64,000 nt of DNA. Origin: Ferribacterium limneticum. Its GTDB lineage: Bacteria > Pseudomonadota > Gammaproteobacteria > Burkholderiales > Rhodocyclaceae. Below are positions 1-9,475 of the stretch, piece after piece; the first letter of the stretch is position 1, and every line of letters starts with the position of its first letter. A program made the translations under genes and the position numbers. Under the pieces are notes generated by a model. It had not been told where the DNA came from and did no database searches. It saw only the letters and a program-made list of their open reading frames with translations. The stretch is from positions 3,449,501 through 3,513,500 of the forward strand of contig NZ_CP075191.1 of assembly GCF_020510625.1 (NCBI RefSeq). The letters run 5' to 3'.

Positions 1-1
1 G

Positions 2-433
2 GTGCCACTGGTCGGCTGGGGTCTGGCTGCGATGAAGATGATCTCCATCGACCGCACCGCCGGCAAGGATGCGCTGGACCAGGTCGTCATCCAGGGGCGC
101 GAACGCCTCAAGCAAGGCTTCTATGTCATCCTCTTCCCGGAAGGCACGCGTGTCGCGCCGGGCCAGAAGAAACGCTACAAGCCGGGCGGCGCCTATCTTG
201 CCACCCGCGTTGGCTGCAAGGTCGTGCCGATTGCCCACGATGCCGGCGAACTCTGGCCGCGTCAGGCCTTCCTGAAAACGCCAGGCACCGTCACCGTCAG
301 CATCGGCCCGGCCTTCGACGCCACCGGCATGACCGAGGCCGAGGTCAACCAGAAGGCCGAAGCCTGGATCGAAGAAGAGATGCACCGCATTTCGCCGCAC
401 CGTTACTCGGATGCCCAGCACAACGCCACCTGA
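2..433 (+). CDS. plsC: 1-acyl-sn-glycerol-3-phosphate acyltransferase, C-terminal part (5' end outside window)
   Basis: Converts lysophosphatidic acid to phosphatidic acid at the inner membrane in phospholipid synthesis. About 143 C-terminal residues are visible. They carry the substrate-binding FPEGTR block (about residues 46-51 of the visible part) followed by a KPGGAYLA stretch typical of the LPLAT/PlsC fold. The catalytic NHxxxxD motif should lie upstream of the window edge, so the apparent GTG at base 2 is not a true start. The 3' end overlaps the next gene by 23 bp, suggesting co-transcription. Family assignment is firm; the exact acyl specificity cannot be told. Confidence 0.85.
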   Translation: MPLVGWGLAAMKMISIDRTAGKDALDQVVIQGRERLKQGFYVILFPEGTRVAPGQKKRYKPGGAYLATRVGCKVVPIAHDAGELWPRQAFLKTPGTVTVSIGPAFDATGMTEAEVNQKAEAWIEEEMHRISPHRYSDAQHNAT

Positions 434-1130
434 AACGAGCCACCGCATCGCCATTGGCGGTGCGGACGTATCGTATCAACTGCGGCGCAGCCAGCGGCGC
501 ACCATCGGCCTGAGCATCGACCACCGCGGCCTGCGGGTCGGCGCCCCGACCAGGGCCCGGATCGGCGATATTGAAAAACTGATTCACCAGCACGGCGACT
601 GGGTGCTCGACAAACTGGCCGCGTGGCGCGACCGCCCGGCGCCCGGCAAACTGGAAATCACCGACGGCACGATCATTCCCCTCCTCGGCGAGCCGCTGAC
701 CATTGCGCTGACCAGCGTTGGTCGCTCCCGCTGGCAGTTCGGCCCCGGCACCCTCTACCTCCATCCGGTCAATGCCGGTGCCACCAAGGCTTTACTCGAA
801 AAGGCCCTGCGCGAGAAAGCGCGTGCCGTCTTTGCCGAGCGCCTGCAAATCCACGCCCCCCGGCTCGGTGTCGCAACGCCGCCCTTGCGGCTTTCCTCGG
901 CCCGTACTCGCTGGGGCAGTTGCAACCACCGAGGCGACATTGCGCTGAACTGGCGGCTCGTCTTCATGCCGCTGCCGGTGATCGATTACGTCGTCTGCCA
1001 TGAATTGGCGCACCTCAAGGAAATGAACCACAGCCCGCGTTTCTGGTCTGTGGTGGAACAACTCTGCCCGGACTGGAAAGCGCGCCGCCTCGAACTGCGC
1101 CAGCAGGCAAAGCTGGTGGCCAGTTATTAG
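411..1130 (+). CDS. YgjP-type (M48-like, SprT-fold) metallopeptidase family protein
   Basis: Protein of 239 residues of the YgjP/DUF45 metal-dependent hydrolase family. The zinc motif HELAH is at residues 197-201, followed by a KEMNHSPRFW block that supplies the third ligand histidine. The upstream segment TRWGSCN is also typical of the family. Members are annotated as metallopeptidases, and some are reported as UTP pyrophosphatases, so substrate is uncertain. The ATG lies inside the end of plsC (23-bp overlap), consistent with an operon. Nothing in the sequence looks broken. Confidence 0.85.
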   Translation: MPSTTPPETSHRIAIGGADVSYQLRRSQRRTIGLSIDHRGLRVGAPTRARIGDIEKLIHQHGDWVLDKLAAWRDRPAPGKLEITDGTIIPLLGEPLTIALTSVGRSRWQFGPGTLYLHPVNAGATKALLEKALREKARAVFAERLQIHAPRLGVATPPLRLSSARTRWGSCNHRGDIALNWRLVFMPLPVIDYVVCHELAHLKEMNHSPRFWSVVEQLCPDWKARRLELRQQAKLVASY

Positions 1131-1217
1131 TCGCCAGTCTTTAGCCAAACCACCGGGCACCACGGCGTCCCAAACTTCGCTAACATCTGACGACCACCTA
1201 CTACCGACCAAAAAACC

Positions 1218-1610
1218 ATGCGCATTCTGCACACCATGATCCGCGTCGGCGACCTCGACAAATCGATCGCCTTCTACACCGAAATCCTCGGCATGCAACT
1301 GATTCGCCGCCAGGACTATCCGGAAGGCCGCTTCACGCTGGCCTTCGTCGGTTACGGCCCCGAAGACAAGGAAGCCGTGCTCGAACTGACCCACAACTGG
1401 GATACGCCATCCTACGAACTTGGTAACGGCTTCGGCCATGTCGCCCTTGCGGTGCCCGATGCCGCCGCGGCCTGCGCCGGGATCAAGGCCCGTGGCGGCA
1501 AGGTGGTCCGGGAGGCCGGGCCGATGAAACATGGCAGCACGATCATCGCCTTCGTCGAAGACCCGGACGGCTACAAGATCGAGCTCATACAAGCGAAATC
1601 GGTCTCCTGA
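1218..1610 (+). CDS. gloA: Lactoylglutathione lyase (glyoxalase I)
   Basis: Isomerises the methylglyoxal-glutathione hemithioacetal to S-lactoylglutathione in methylglyoxal detoxification (cytoplasm). The 130-residue length and the metal ligands H5, E56, H74 and E122 match the E. coli nickel-type GloA numbering exactly, and the single vicinal-oxygen-chelate domain pair is complete. The gene stands alone between the metallopeptidase gene and a dispersed repeat. ATG at 1218 is the only sensible start. High confidence. Confidence 0.95.
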   Translation: MRILHTMIRVGDLDKSIAFYTEILGMQLIRRQDYPEGRFTLAFVGYGPEDKEAVLELTHNWDTPSYELGNGFGHVALAVPDAAAACAGIKARGGKVVREAGPMKHGSTIIAFVEDPDGYKIELIQAKSVS

Positions 1611-1639
1611 CCGACAAGGCGCCGCTTCAAGCGAATGCT

Positions 1640-1784
1640 GTTCAGTTAGTGGAAAACCTCTGGGGTTTGTCGTTCCCGCGGCCTCGACACACCTGGGACT
1701 CCGCTTCGCGGCGGGCGAAGCGGGAACCCAGCAAATGTGTGATGCCTGGATTCCCGCCTGCGCGGGAATGACGCTTAACTGAAC
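1640..1784. repeat. MITE/REP-like element, copy 1 (GTTCAGTTA-ended type)
   Basis: A 145-bp element bounded by GTTCAGTTAG at the left and the inverted CTTAACTGAAC at the right. It carries two REP-type hairpins: a GTCGTTCCCGC...GCGGGAACCCAG arm and a CTGGATTCCCGCCTGCGCGG arm ending in GAATGACG. The left hairpin has an insertion that forms its own GC-rich stem. The same ends and hairpins recur at 41512-41620. It lies in the 425-bp gap between gloA and the PHA synthase gene and has no convincing ORF; long antisense reading frames across it are a by-product of its stop-poor palindromes. Confidence 0.85.
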
Positions 1785-2035
1785 CGTATTGACCGCCTCA
1801 AGCACCTGTTTGCCAGCACCGCGGCCAAGCTGCGGCGCCTGCCTCAGCCATCGACAGCAAGACCGGGGACCGATTGCCCCTTGCCATCCCCGTCGAGCGC
1901 CAGACAGCAATACAGCCAGCGATGTCACGCAACTGAAACATGATCGTCATCGTGTCGGCGTATCGTCAGTCTACCGGCCAATCCATCACGGCCGGTTGAA
2001 ATGCGGAAATCCTCCGCATGCGAAGGGACTGAACG

Positions 2036-3808
2036 ATGGCCACAAATTCGCGCAAGAATTCCGGTGTTCGGCCTACGGGAGAACGCCGCCAGAACGCTCA
2101 CAGCATCGACGCCTATAGTCACCTCAAGGAGATGGGCGAGGGAATTGCGGGCACCCTCGACCCCTTCGGCATGAGCCACCCCATCCTGCATGCGCAGGCC
2201 GCCTGGCTGCTCCACCCGCTTGAGCTCGGCCAGCATCTGGCACAACTGTCATCCGACCTTTGGCTCTTGCAACAGCACACGCTGAAGCGCGTCGCCGGCC
2301 AGGCGAATCCCGACCCGGTCAGCCCACAAGCCGATGATTCCCGTTTTGCCGATCCGGTGTGGACCGAATCGCCGACCTGGGACGTGGTGAAGGAGTGGTA
2401 CCTCGCCCTGACCCACCATATGCAGGACATGCTCTACGACACGCCGGGACTCTCCAGCGGCGAGCGCCGGCGCGCCGCATTCTGGTGGCGCAAATGGCTG
2501 AACGCCGTGGCGCCGACCAATTACCTCTGGCTCAACCCGGTAGCCTTGCGCAAAGCGGTCGAAACGCACGGCGAGAGCCTGTGGCACGGATGGCGCAACA
2601 TGCTGGACGATGTCGAGGCCGGCAATGTCCGTATGACCAACCCGGATGATTTCAAGGTCGGTGAAAATCTGGCCACCACGCCAGGCAGCGTCGTGCATCG
2701 GAATCGCCTGCTCGAGGTGATCCATTACGCGCCGACCCAGCCCAGGGTTCACGCCGAGCCAATCGTCATCATCACGCCGTGGATCAACAAGTTCTATGTG
2801 CTCGATCTGGTGCCGAAGAAAAGTATGGTCCGCTTCCTTCTCGATCAAGGCTTCGATGTCTTCATCACCAGCTGGAAAAATCCGGATGCCGGGATGCGCG
2901 ACGTCAGCTTCGATGACTACCTGCTGGAAGGCATCGATACCATCGTTCAAGTCGCCAAGGAAATCAGCGGTGCGGCGCAGGTGCATGCCGCCGGCTACTG
3001 CATCGGCGGAACGGCGCTGGCGATATACATGGCCTGGGCCAATCGCCATTACAAAGAGGCCATGCCGGTTGCCGATTGGACCCTGTTTACCACCCTGGTC
3101 GATTTCAGGCGGCCGGGCGATATCGAAGTCTTTATCGACGAACACAGCATCGAGTACCTGATCGAGCAGATGGCCCAGAAGGGCTACCTGGACGGCCGGG
3201 AAATGGCCGCATCATTCCGTCTGCTGCGCTCCAACAGCCTGATCTGGCATTACGTCGTGCACGGCTGGCTGTATGGCGAGGCGCCATCATCCTTCGACGT
3301 GCTCTTCTGGAACATGGACACGACACGCATGCCCTACGCAATGCATGCCTGGTACCTGCGCGAGCTTTATCTCAAGAACCGGCTGATTCAGGGTGGAAGC
3401 CTGACCGTCGCCGGCGAGCCGATCGATCTGTCGGCGATCTCCCAGCCGCTCTATGCCGTTGCGGCCGAAGACGATCACATCGCCCCCTGGATGCAGGCAT
3501 TCCGAACCATGAACCTGATCCCGGGCGAACGACGTTTCGTGCTGTCGAGTTCCGGTCACATTCTCGGCATTGTCAATCCGCCAACGCGGCCGGCCAAGCG
3601 GACCTACTGGGCCGGCCCGGCCCATCGCAAAGCCGATACGCCCAGTGCCTGGCGTGAGACGGCCCACGAACATCAAGGGAGCTGGTGGGCAGACTGGATG
3701 CAGTGGCTGAAGCCTCGTGCCGGCGACCTGGTGCCGGCACGCCCGGCCCATGACGAGCGCCACCCTGAACTCGCGCCGGCGCCGGGCACCTACGTGCTGG
3801 AGAGCTGA
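2036..3808 (+). CDS. phaC: Poly(3-hydroxyalkanoate) synthase (PhaC family)
   Basis: Polymerises hydroxyacyl-CoA into polyhydroxyalkanoate granules. The 590-residue protein has the PhaC N-terminal domain and an alpha/beta-hydrolase core with the lipase-like box G-Y-C-I-G; the nucleophile is C322. A conserved Asp lies in the AAEDDHIAPW region and the His in SSSGHILGIVNPP, completing the Cys-Asp-His triad. Length fits class I synthases. The chosen ATG at 2036 has a GAAGGGA ribosome-binding sequence just upstream. The usual phaA/phaB genes are not adjacent, but a phasin gene lies at 32.8 kb. Confidence 0.93.
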   Translation: MATNSRKNSGVRPTGERRQNAHSIDAYSHLKEMGEGIAGTLDPFGMSHPILHAQAAWLLHPLELGQHLAQLSSDLWLLQQHTLKRVAGQANPDPVSPQADDSRFADPVWTESPTWDVVKEWYLALTHHMQDMLYDTPGLSSGERRRAAFWWRKWLNAVAPTNYLWLNPVALRKAVETHGESLWHGWRNMLDDVEAGNVRMTNPDDFKVGENLATTPGSVVHRNRLLEVIHYAPTQPRVHAEPIVIITPWINKFYVLDLVPKKSMVRFLLDQGFDVFITSWKNPDAGMRDVSFDDYLLEGIDTIVQVAKEISGAAQVHAAGYCIGGTALAIYMAWANRHYKEAMPVADWTLFTTLVDFRRPGDIEVFIDEHSIEYLIEQMAQKGYLDGREMAASFRLLRSNSLIWHYVVHGWLYGEAPSSFDVLFWNMDTTRMPYAMHAWYLRELYLKNRLIQGGSLTVAGEPIDLSAISQPLYAVAAEDDHIAPWMQAFRTMNLIPGERRFVLSSSGHILGIVNPPTRPAKRTYWAGPAHRKADTPSAWRETAHEHQGSWWADWMQWLKPRAGDLVPARPAHDERHPELAPAPGTYVLES

Positions 3809-3864
3809 ACGGAACAGACGGAGACGCCTGTCATTCGGGAATTTGAACCTTGCTTGAATCCAGG

Positions 3865-4020
3865 ATGCAATCCGGCACGCTGCGCCGACATTTAGCCCAG
3901 CAACTGGTCGCTTGCCTGGGCGACCCCGTCCGTCGCCGCATCCTGGGCATGGTGATCCTGATGACGGGGGCCGGCCTGCTGTGGATCGCCGGGGCACCGG
4001 GCCCCGACCTCCGGCACTGA
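3865..4020 (+). CDS. Possible small single-span membrane protein (51 aa)
   Basis: Short frame with a basic N-terminal half (LRRHLAQQ..., PVRRRILG) followed by one hydrophobic segment (MVILMTGAGLLWIAGA). The positive-inside layout looks like a one-pass membrane peptide. No clear ribosome-binding site is visible and I do not recognise a family. It fills the gap between phaC and the DUF2934 gene. Could be chance coding; low confidence. Confidence 0.3.
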   Translation: MQSGTLRRHLAQQLVACLGDPVRRRILGMVILMTGAGLLWIAGAPGPDLRH

Positions 4021-4180
4021 GGCGCCGTACCCGGCAAAGCTTGAAGCAGTAGCGCAAACATCTGCCCTGTCATTCAACTGAAATACAAGCGTCATCAATC
4101 TGGCGTAGGTTTTGGGCAGAGGCGTTGCCAGACTTGCATCGACCTCTGCAAATCCATCCAGCTCACTCAGGAGAGGCAAA

Positions 4181-4495
4181 ATGCCCGACACATCTTCACC
4201 GGCGAGCGCTACGGTCAAAAAAACAGTCGTCCGCAAGCGCACAACGGCCAAGAAAGAGGCGCCGGCCCAGGAAATTCCAGTGGTGCAGCCGAGCGCAACG
4301 CCCAAGAAAAGAACAACGCGCAAGGCCGGCGCCGCGTCGGTCATTTCACCCGAAGAAAGACATCACCTCGTTGCGGTGGCCGCCTATTTCATCGCCGAGC
4401 GGAGATCGTCTGCGGACAGCTCGCCGCACGATGACTGGTTGCAGGCTGAGCAGGAAATCGACGCGTTGATCGCCGCGGGAAAGATTGCCGGCTGA
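4181..4495 (+). CDS. DUF2934 domain protein
   Basis: A 104-residue protein. The N-terminal 60 residues are Lys/Ala/Thr/Pro-rich and low in complexity. The C-terminal part (about 63-101) matches the short DUF2934 helix pair: EERHHLVAVAAYFIAERR followed by DDWLQAEQEID. Function of the family is unknown. ATG at 4181 is chosen over an upstream in-frame start because a strong AGGAGAGG ribosome-binding sequence sits 6 bp before it. Its end overlaps the TTG start of the pyruvate-kinase-like gene, so the two are probably translationally linked. Confidence 0.75.
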   Translation: MPDTSSPASATVKKTVVRKRTTAKKEAPAQEIPVVQPSATPKKRTTRKAGAASVISPEERHHLVAVAAYFIAERRSSADSSPHDDWLQAEQEIDALIAAGKIAG

Positions 4496-6434
4496 AGTGA
4501 CTGCACAAACGAAGGCAAGCGCTTCCGGTCGCACTGACACGGAAGTCAAAACAGCGCATCCAGCAGCGAGCGCCGATACCTGGGATGACGGGGTCTGCAA
4601 AACGCTGATTGATCAACTGTGGGCGCTTCGCCGAAACATGCTGGACTACGAGCGGAAGCTGGGGGCGCTGCTCGAATGCACCTCGCCGGACTATCAGTCC
4701 AGCGCCCGCAACCTGGCCCACTATCTGGCGCTGCGCGAAACCGACCAGCGGAGCCTGCAACAGACGCTGGCCAGTCTCGGCGTTTCCTCGCTCGGACGCT
4801 CGGAATCCAACGTCCTGGCCAACCTCGACAAGGTGCTCGGGATTCTGCATCGCCTGACCGGGCAAGCCTGGCACGCCCAGTCGAAGGATGAACCGGCCGG
4901 GATTTTCACCAGCCGCAAGCTGCTTGAGCGGCACACGGCAGCGCTCTTCGGGAAGCCGCGGCCGGACCGGTCGGTGCGCATCATGGTGACCCTTCCCGCC
5001 GAAGCTGCCGACGACTACGGTCTGGTCCGGCAACTGGTCGCCTCCGGGATGGATGTCGCCCGGATCAACTGCGCTCACGACGGGCCGGAGGAATGGACGC
5101 GAATGGCCGAGCATGTGCGCCGTTCGGCCAAGGCCGAGGGACGGACAGTCAAGATACTGATGGACCTGGGCGGGCCCAAATTGCGGACCGGTTTCATCGC
5201 GTCCGGCCCGGCCGTCGTCAAGCTTCACCCTTTGCGCGACGATCTCGGCCGCGTACTGAAAGCGGCACGCCTGGGTCTTCGGCCAATCGGCAGCACCGCC
5301 CCGGTCGCGACAGCCCAGGCGCATGTGGGCGTAGACAAGGACTGGCTTGCCCACATCGAGCCCGGAGACCATCTTGATCTGAGCGACGCCCGGGGCGCCG
5401 ATCGCAGCCTGCTGGTGATACACAAGGATGAGTCTGGCGTCCTGGCCGAATGCGCCAAGACGGTTTACCTGACGCCTGAAAGCCGCCTCAAGCGGCGACG
5501 CAAGTCCGGTCGCGCCCACAAGGCCGGCCCGATCGAGGTGCCGCCGCGGGAGGGCATCCTCTATCTGGCGCGAGGCGACATGCTGCGCCTCGTCCGGAAA
5601 GGCGTTGGTCAATCGATGCCAGCGCGCTGGAGCAATGGCGGCCATGCCCTGCCCAGTGTGGCCTGCACCCTGCCGGAGGTATTCGAGCAGGTTTGCGTCG
5701 GCGAGCGGATATGGTTCGACGATGGTCGCATTGGCGGCGTCATCCGAGCAGTCGAAGCGAGCGGAATGGAAGTTGAAATAACCCATGCCAGGGACGGTGG
5801 CGAGAAACTGCCCGGCGACAAGGGGATCAACCTCCCCGACAGCCAGCTCAATTTGCCCGCCTTGACCGCGAAGGACATTCAGGATCTGACCGTCGTCGCG
5901 AAACTGGCCGATCTGGTCGGCTTGTCATTCGTGCAACGGGCCGCCGATGTTGAAACCCTGCGCTCACATCTGCGCGATCTCGGCGTACCGGAGCTCGGCA
6001 TCGTGCTCAAGATCGAAACCCGGCGCGGCTTCGAGAACCTGCCCGAGCTGCTGTTTGCGGCCATGGCGAGCAAGACGGCGGGGGTGATGATTGCTCGCGG
6101 CGACCTGGCCGTCGAATGCGGTTATGAGCGGATGGCGGAAGTCCAGGAGGAAATCCTCTGGGCCTCCGAAGCGGCCCACATGCCGGTGATCTGGGCCACC
6201 CAGGTGCTCGAGACCCTGGCCAAGACCGGTTTGCCTTCCCGGGCCGAAATCACCGATGCGGCGATGGGCGTGCGGGCGGAATGCGTCATGCTCAACAAGG
6301 GGCCGTACATCATCGAGGCCATGCGAACGCTCGACGATATCCTGCAACGCATGCAATTCCATCAAGCCAAGAAGCAACCCCTGCTGCGGGCACTGCACGC
6401 CTGGGATGGAACGCGTGACAACTTTAGCGACTGA
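4485..6434 (+). CDS. Pyruvate-kinase-like protein with long N-terminal extension
   Basis: A 649-residue protein starting at TTG 4485 inside the preceding gene. Residues about 160-610 hold the pyruvate kinase barrel: VTLPAEAADDYGLVRQLV, MDVARINCAH, ILMDLGGPKLRTG (phosphate and substrate loops), KIETRRGFENL, and the MIARGDLAVECG metal/substrate segment. It differs from housekeeping enzymes in its roughly 160-residue helical N-terminus, a long insertion in the B domain, and the absence of the usual C-terminal allosteric domain; the protein ends soon after the barrel. Sitting directly in front of a histidine kinase gene, it may be a specialised or regulatory pyruvate kinase. Catalysis is likely but unproven. 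Confidence 0.8.
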   Translation: MPAEVTAQTKASASGRTDTEVKTAHPAASADTWDDGVCKTLIDQLWALRRNMLDYERKLGALLECTSPDYQSSARNLAHYLALRETDQRSLQQTLASLGVSSLGRSESNVLANLDKVLGILHRLTGQAWHAQSKDEPAGIFTSRKLLERHTAALFGKPRPDRSVRIMVTLPAEAADDYGLVRQLVASGMDVARINCAHDGPEEWTRMAEHVRRSAKAEGRTVKILMDLGGPKLRTGFIASGPAVVKLHPLRDDLGRVLKAARLGLRPIGSTAPVATAQAHVGVDKDWLAHIEPGDHLDLSDARGADRSLLVIHKDESGVLAECAKTVYLTPESRLKRRRKSGRAHKAGPIEVPPREGILYLARGDMLRLVRKGVGQSMPARWSNGGHALPSVACTLPEVFEQVCVGERIWFDDGRIGGVIRAVEASGMEVEITHARDGGEKLPGDKGINLPDSQLNLPALTAKDIQDLTVVAKLADLVGLSFVQRAADVETLRSHLRDLGVPELGIVLKIETRRGFENLPELLFAAMASKTAGVMIARGDLAVECGYERMAEVQEEILWASEAAHMPVIWATQVLETLAKTGLPSRAEITDAAMGVRAECVMLNKGPYIIEAMRTLDDILQRMQFHQAKKQPLLRALHAWDGTRDNFSD

Positions 6435-7812
6435 TGCCGTGTCACCGGCAGCCGAGCACCCGGTGGGCCACCGGGAAACGCCCCTCCCCGCTGCTGAAAC
6501 CGATCCGCCGAGCGGTGTCGCGCTGCAGCTCTGTGGCCGAGGCGAGATCACGCTGGAGAGCACCGTTGGCGAATTGCTCTCCCACGAATGCACGCTGTCG
6601 CCCGCGGTCAATGGACAGGAAGTCGACGAGCTCTTTCGCGAACGGCCTGAACTGCCCGGCGTGATCATTGCAGAAGGCAGCGCCGTGGTCGCGGTGATCT
6701 CGCGCCAGCGCTGGCTGGAGGAGCTCTCGCAGCCATTTCGCGCCGAATTGTATTTGAACCATACGGTCGAGCGCGCCGTCGCCAAGATGAGTACCGACTA
6801 CCTGCTCCTGAGCGCCGACACCCCCGTCCATGCGGCAGCAGATCGGGCCCTGGCACGCAACAGCAGCGCCCTGTTCGCCCCCATCGTGGTCGACTTCGGC
6901 GATGGCCGGCATCGCCTGCTGGATTCGCATCTCCTGTTCATGGCGCAGTCGAGAATGTTCGCCCTCTCCCGCGAACGTTCGGACTCGCTACGGCAAGATG
7001 TCGAGGCTTACGCCCGGGAACTCGAACAGACGCTCGCCCACCTTCGGGAAGCCCAGAACGACCTGGTCGAAGCCCGGCGCATGGCGGCGCTGGCCAGGAT
7101 GGTGGCGGGCATGTCCCATGAAATCAACACACCGGTAGGCATCGCCTTGACCGCCGTCACTCACCTTGAAGAATCCATTGCCGGGCTGAAACAGACGGTG
7201 CAGGAAGGCAAGCTGCGTCGCTCTGAAATGGAGCGTTTCCTGGCCAGCGCCGGCGAGAGCATCGTTCTGGCGCGCGCCAATGTGCAGCGAGCCGGCGAGC
7301 TGGTGCGGAGCTTCAAGCGGGTCGCCGTTGATGAGTCGAGCGAAGCTCGCCGCCAGTTCGATCTTGCCAACTATCTTTCCGAGGTCATTCTGAGCCTGCG
7401 CCCGCTGCTCAAGCGCCTGCCCCATCAGGTCGTGGTCGATTGCCCTGCCGGTATCGCGCTGGACAGCTACCCCGGCGCACTGGCCCAGGTGCTTTCCAAC
7501 TTGATGATGAACGCGGTCGAGCACGCCTTTGCAGAAGGGCAAGCAGGCGTCATCAGCATCGAATGCCGGAAATTTGACGACAGTGTCGAGATCACTTTCA
7601 GCGACGACGGCAACGGCATACCCGAAGCCGATCAGGAACACCTTTTTGAACCGTTTTTCACCACCCGCGGCAATACCGGCGGCTCCGGCCTGGGGCTTCA
7701 CATCGTCTTCAACCTGGTCAGCAAGGTACTGAAAGGAACGATTGCCTGCTGCAGCCGACCGGGCCAGGGCACGTCGTTCCACATACGCATCCCCCTTTCG
7801 GCCACTTCATGA
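6406..7812 (+). CDS. Sensor histidine kinase with CBS-like N-terminal module
   Basis: A 468-residue soluble histidine kinase from ATG 6406 (28-bp overlap with the pyruvate-kinase-like gene). The N-terminal 180 residues contain a degenerate CBS-pair-like segment (VISRQRWLEELSQPFRAELY and later a LLDSHLLF turn). A coiled coil leads to the HisKA-type helix with phospho-acceptor H238 in MSHEINTP. The ATPase domain shows the N box (LMMNAVEHAF), G1 (DDGNGIP), F box (FEPFFTTR) and G2 (GGSGLGLHIV). No transmembrane segment is seen. The stop overlaps the response-regulator start by 4 bp, so the two almost surely form a pair. Confidence 0.9.
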   Translation: MERVTTLATDAVSPAAEHPVGHRETPLPAAETDPPSGVALQLCGRGEITLESTVGELLSHECTLSPAVNGQEVDELFRERPELPGVIIAEGSAVVAVISRQRWLEELSQPFRAELYLNHTVERAVAKMSTDYLLLSADTPVHAAADRALARNSSALFAPIVVDFGDGRHRLLDSHLLFMAQSRMFALSRERSDSLRQDVEAYARELEQTLAHLREAQNDLVEARRMAALARMVAGMSHEINTPVGIALTAVTHLEESIAGLKQTVQEGKLRRSEMERFLASAGESIVLARANVQRAGELVRSFKRVAVDESSEARRQFDLANYLSEVILSLRPLLKRLPHQVVVDCPAGIALDSYPGALAQVLSNLMMNAVEHAFAEGQAGVISIECRKFDDSVEITFSDDGNGIPEADQEHLFEPFFTTRGNTGGSGLGLHIVFNLVSKVLKGTIACCSRPGQGTSFHIRIPLSATS

Positions 7813-9416
7813 CCTCTCTCGATATCCATCCCGCCCGCGAATCGGCCAGCGCACCATCGGCGAACGAATTGTCGGCGCTTCCAGAGGACGACTTCATTCT
7901 CGAAGACGACGAGCCGGGCGAAGCCATCCCGCCGAGCGCCCGGTGCTGGAAGCTGCTGGTGGTCGATGACGAACCGGATGTGCATGCCATTACCAAGGTG
8001 GTCCTGGCGGATCTGCGCTACGACGGCAGCCGACTGGAAATCATCAGCGCCTATTCGCGCGCCGAAGCCGAAGCCTCGCTCAGCCAGCATGCGGATGTCG
8101 CCCTGGTGTTGCTGGACGTGGTGATGGAGGAGACCGATTCCGGCCTGCGTCTGGTTCGCTTCCTGCGTGAAAAACTCAAGAACACCCTGATCCGCATTGT
8201 TCTGCGCACCGGCCAGCCCGGCTACGCCCCGGAACGCGAAGTGGTCATTCGCTACGACATCAACGACTACAAGGAAAAAACCGAACTCACGACCCAGAAG
8301 CTGTTCACCACGGTCATTGCCTCCTTGCGCTCCTACCAGCATTTGGCCCGACTCGAACACCAGCGCGCCGGGCTTGAGCAGATCGTCAAGGCAAACCACG
8401 AACTCGCCGGCCATCAAAACCTGGGCACTTACAGCACCGGCGGACTGGCCTTTCTCGCCGCCCTGATCGGCGCGAGAAGCGGCTTGATGTTCCGCTGGGC
8501 CGATGAAGAAGTCGAAACCCTGGCGACGCTTCAGGAAATACCGGAAATATCTGCCGCGACAAGCCTGGCCAGGCGCCACGCCGGAAGAGGGATGCAGATA
8601 GACGGCGACCTGATGCTGATTCCCGTGCCCTCCCGAACGGGGATACCGGTCTTCGCCTGCCTGGGCGGCATGTCGTTCATGTCGCAAGGGGATCTCACGC
8701 TGGCCGGTGTCCTGGCCGAAGGGATCGGCGCCGGGCTGGATACCGTGCTCCTGCTCGGGCGCTTGCAGGATGCCCAAAAAGCGATGGTGTACGCCTTGGC
8801 GCGGATGGCCGAGTTCCGGGATGCCGACACCGGGCGCCATGTGCGTCGGGTCGAGCAACTGGTCCGCGCCCTGGCGCTCGAGCTGCGCGATCTGGACGAA
8901 TTCGCCTGCCTGCGTGATGACGATTACCTGGAGCAACTGGCCCTGGCCTCGATCCTGCATGACGTCGGCAAGGTCGGCATCCCGGATGCGGTCCTCAACA
9001 AACCCGGGGCGCTGGACAGTGCCGAGCGCGGAATCATCCACGAGCACGCCGCGATCGGTGCCGAGATTCTTGAGGACGCAGCGCGCATGGTGCCCGGCAT
9101 GAGCTACATCTCCCTGGCGGCTGAAATAGCGGCCAATCACCATGAATGCGCGGATGGCTCGGGATACCCCAATCACAAGACACTGGCGCAGATTCCCCTG
9201 TCGGCCAGAATTGTCGGGGTCGCTGACGTCTATGATGCCCTGGTGTCGAAAAGGCCCTACAAGGGCGGATGGCAAAAAGAGGCCGCCATCTCCTGGTTGC
9301 GCGAGATGGCGGGACAGCGCTTCGATTCCCGCGTTGTCGAAGCCCTGGCGGCGGTCGTCCTGAAAAGTCCGGAAGCGGCCACGGGATCGGGCTTGGGGTC
9401 GCCCAGCTGCGAATGA
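7809..9416 (+). CDS. Response regulator with DUF3369 and HD-GYP c-di-GMP phosphodiesterase domains
   Basis: A 535-residue cytoplasmic protein. The receiver domain (about 47-170) has phospho-acceptor D103 in VLLDVVMEE and the acidic pair in VVDDEPD. A DUF3369 domain (about 175-320) links it to an HD-GYP domain with ILHDVGKVGIPD, the HE of IIHEHAAIG, and ANHHECADGSGYP. These retain the metal-binding HD pair and the GYP loop, so c-di-GMP hydrolysis is expected. Its ATG overlaps the kinase stop (ATGA), and phosphorylation by that kinase is the natural inference. Confidence 0.92.
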   Translation: MTSLDIHPARESASAPSANELSALPEDDFILEDDEPGEAIPPSARCWKLLVVDDEPDVHAITKVVLADLRYDGSRLEIISAYSRAEAEASLSQHADVALVLLDVVMEETDSGLRLVRFLREKLKNTLIRIVLRTGQPGYAPEREVVIRYDINDYKEKTELTTQKLFTTVIASLRSYQHLARLEHQRAGLEQIVKANHELAGHQNLGTYSTGGLAFLAALIGARSGLMFRWADEEVETLATLQEIPEISAATSLARRHAGRGMQIDGDLMLIPVPSRTGIPVFACLGGMSFMSQGDLTLAGVLAEGIGAGLDTVLLLGRLQDAQKAMVYALARMAEFRDADTGRHVRRVEQLVRALALELRDLDEFACLRDDDYLEQLALASILHDVGKVGIPDAVLNKPGALDSAERGIIHEHAAIGAEILEDAARMVPGMSYISLAAEIAANHHECADGSGYPNHKTLAQIPLSARIVGVADVYDALVSKRPYKGGWQKEAAISWLREMAGQRFDSRVVEALAAVVLKSPEAATGSGLGSPSCE

Positions 9417-9475
9417 TCGACATCAAGGCTCCAAGGCAAGGCAGCCCACAAAATGCAAGCCAAAGGAGATTACCC

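Noticed and set aside
792..1928. 378-codon minus-strand frame
   Set aside because: Antisense to the metallopeptidase and gloA genes and running through a REP-like repeat (its LSVIPAQAGIQ stretch is the repeat read as protein). No ribosome-binding site or family features.
4389..5786. 465-codon minus-strand frame opposite the pyruvate-kinase-like gene
   Set aside because: A GC-rich shadow frame; the plus strand has clear pyruvate kinase motifs over the same span.
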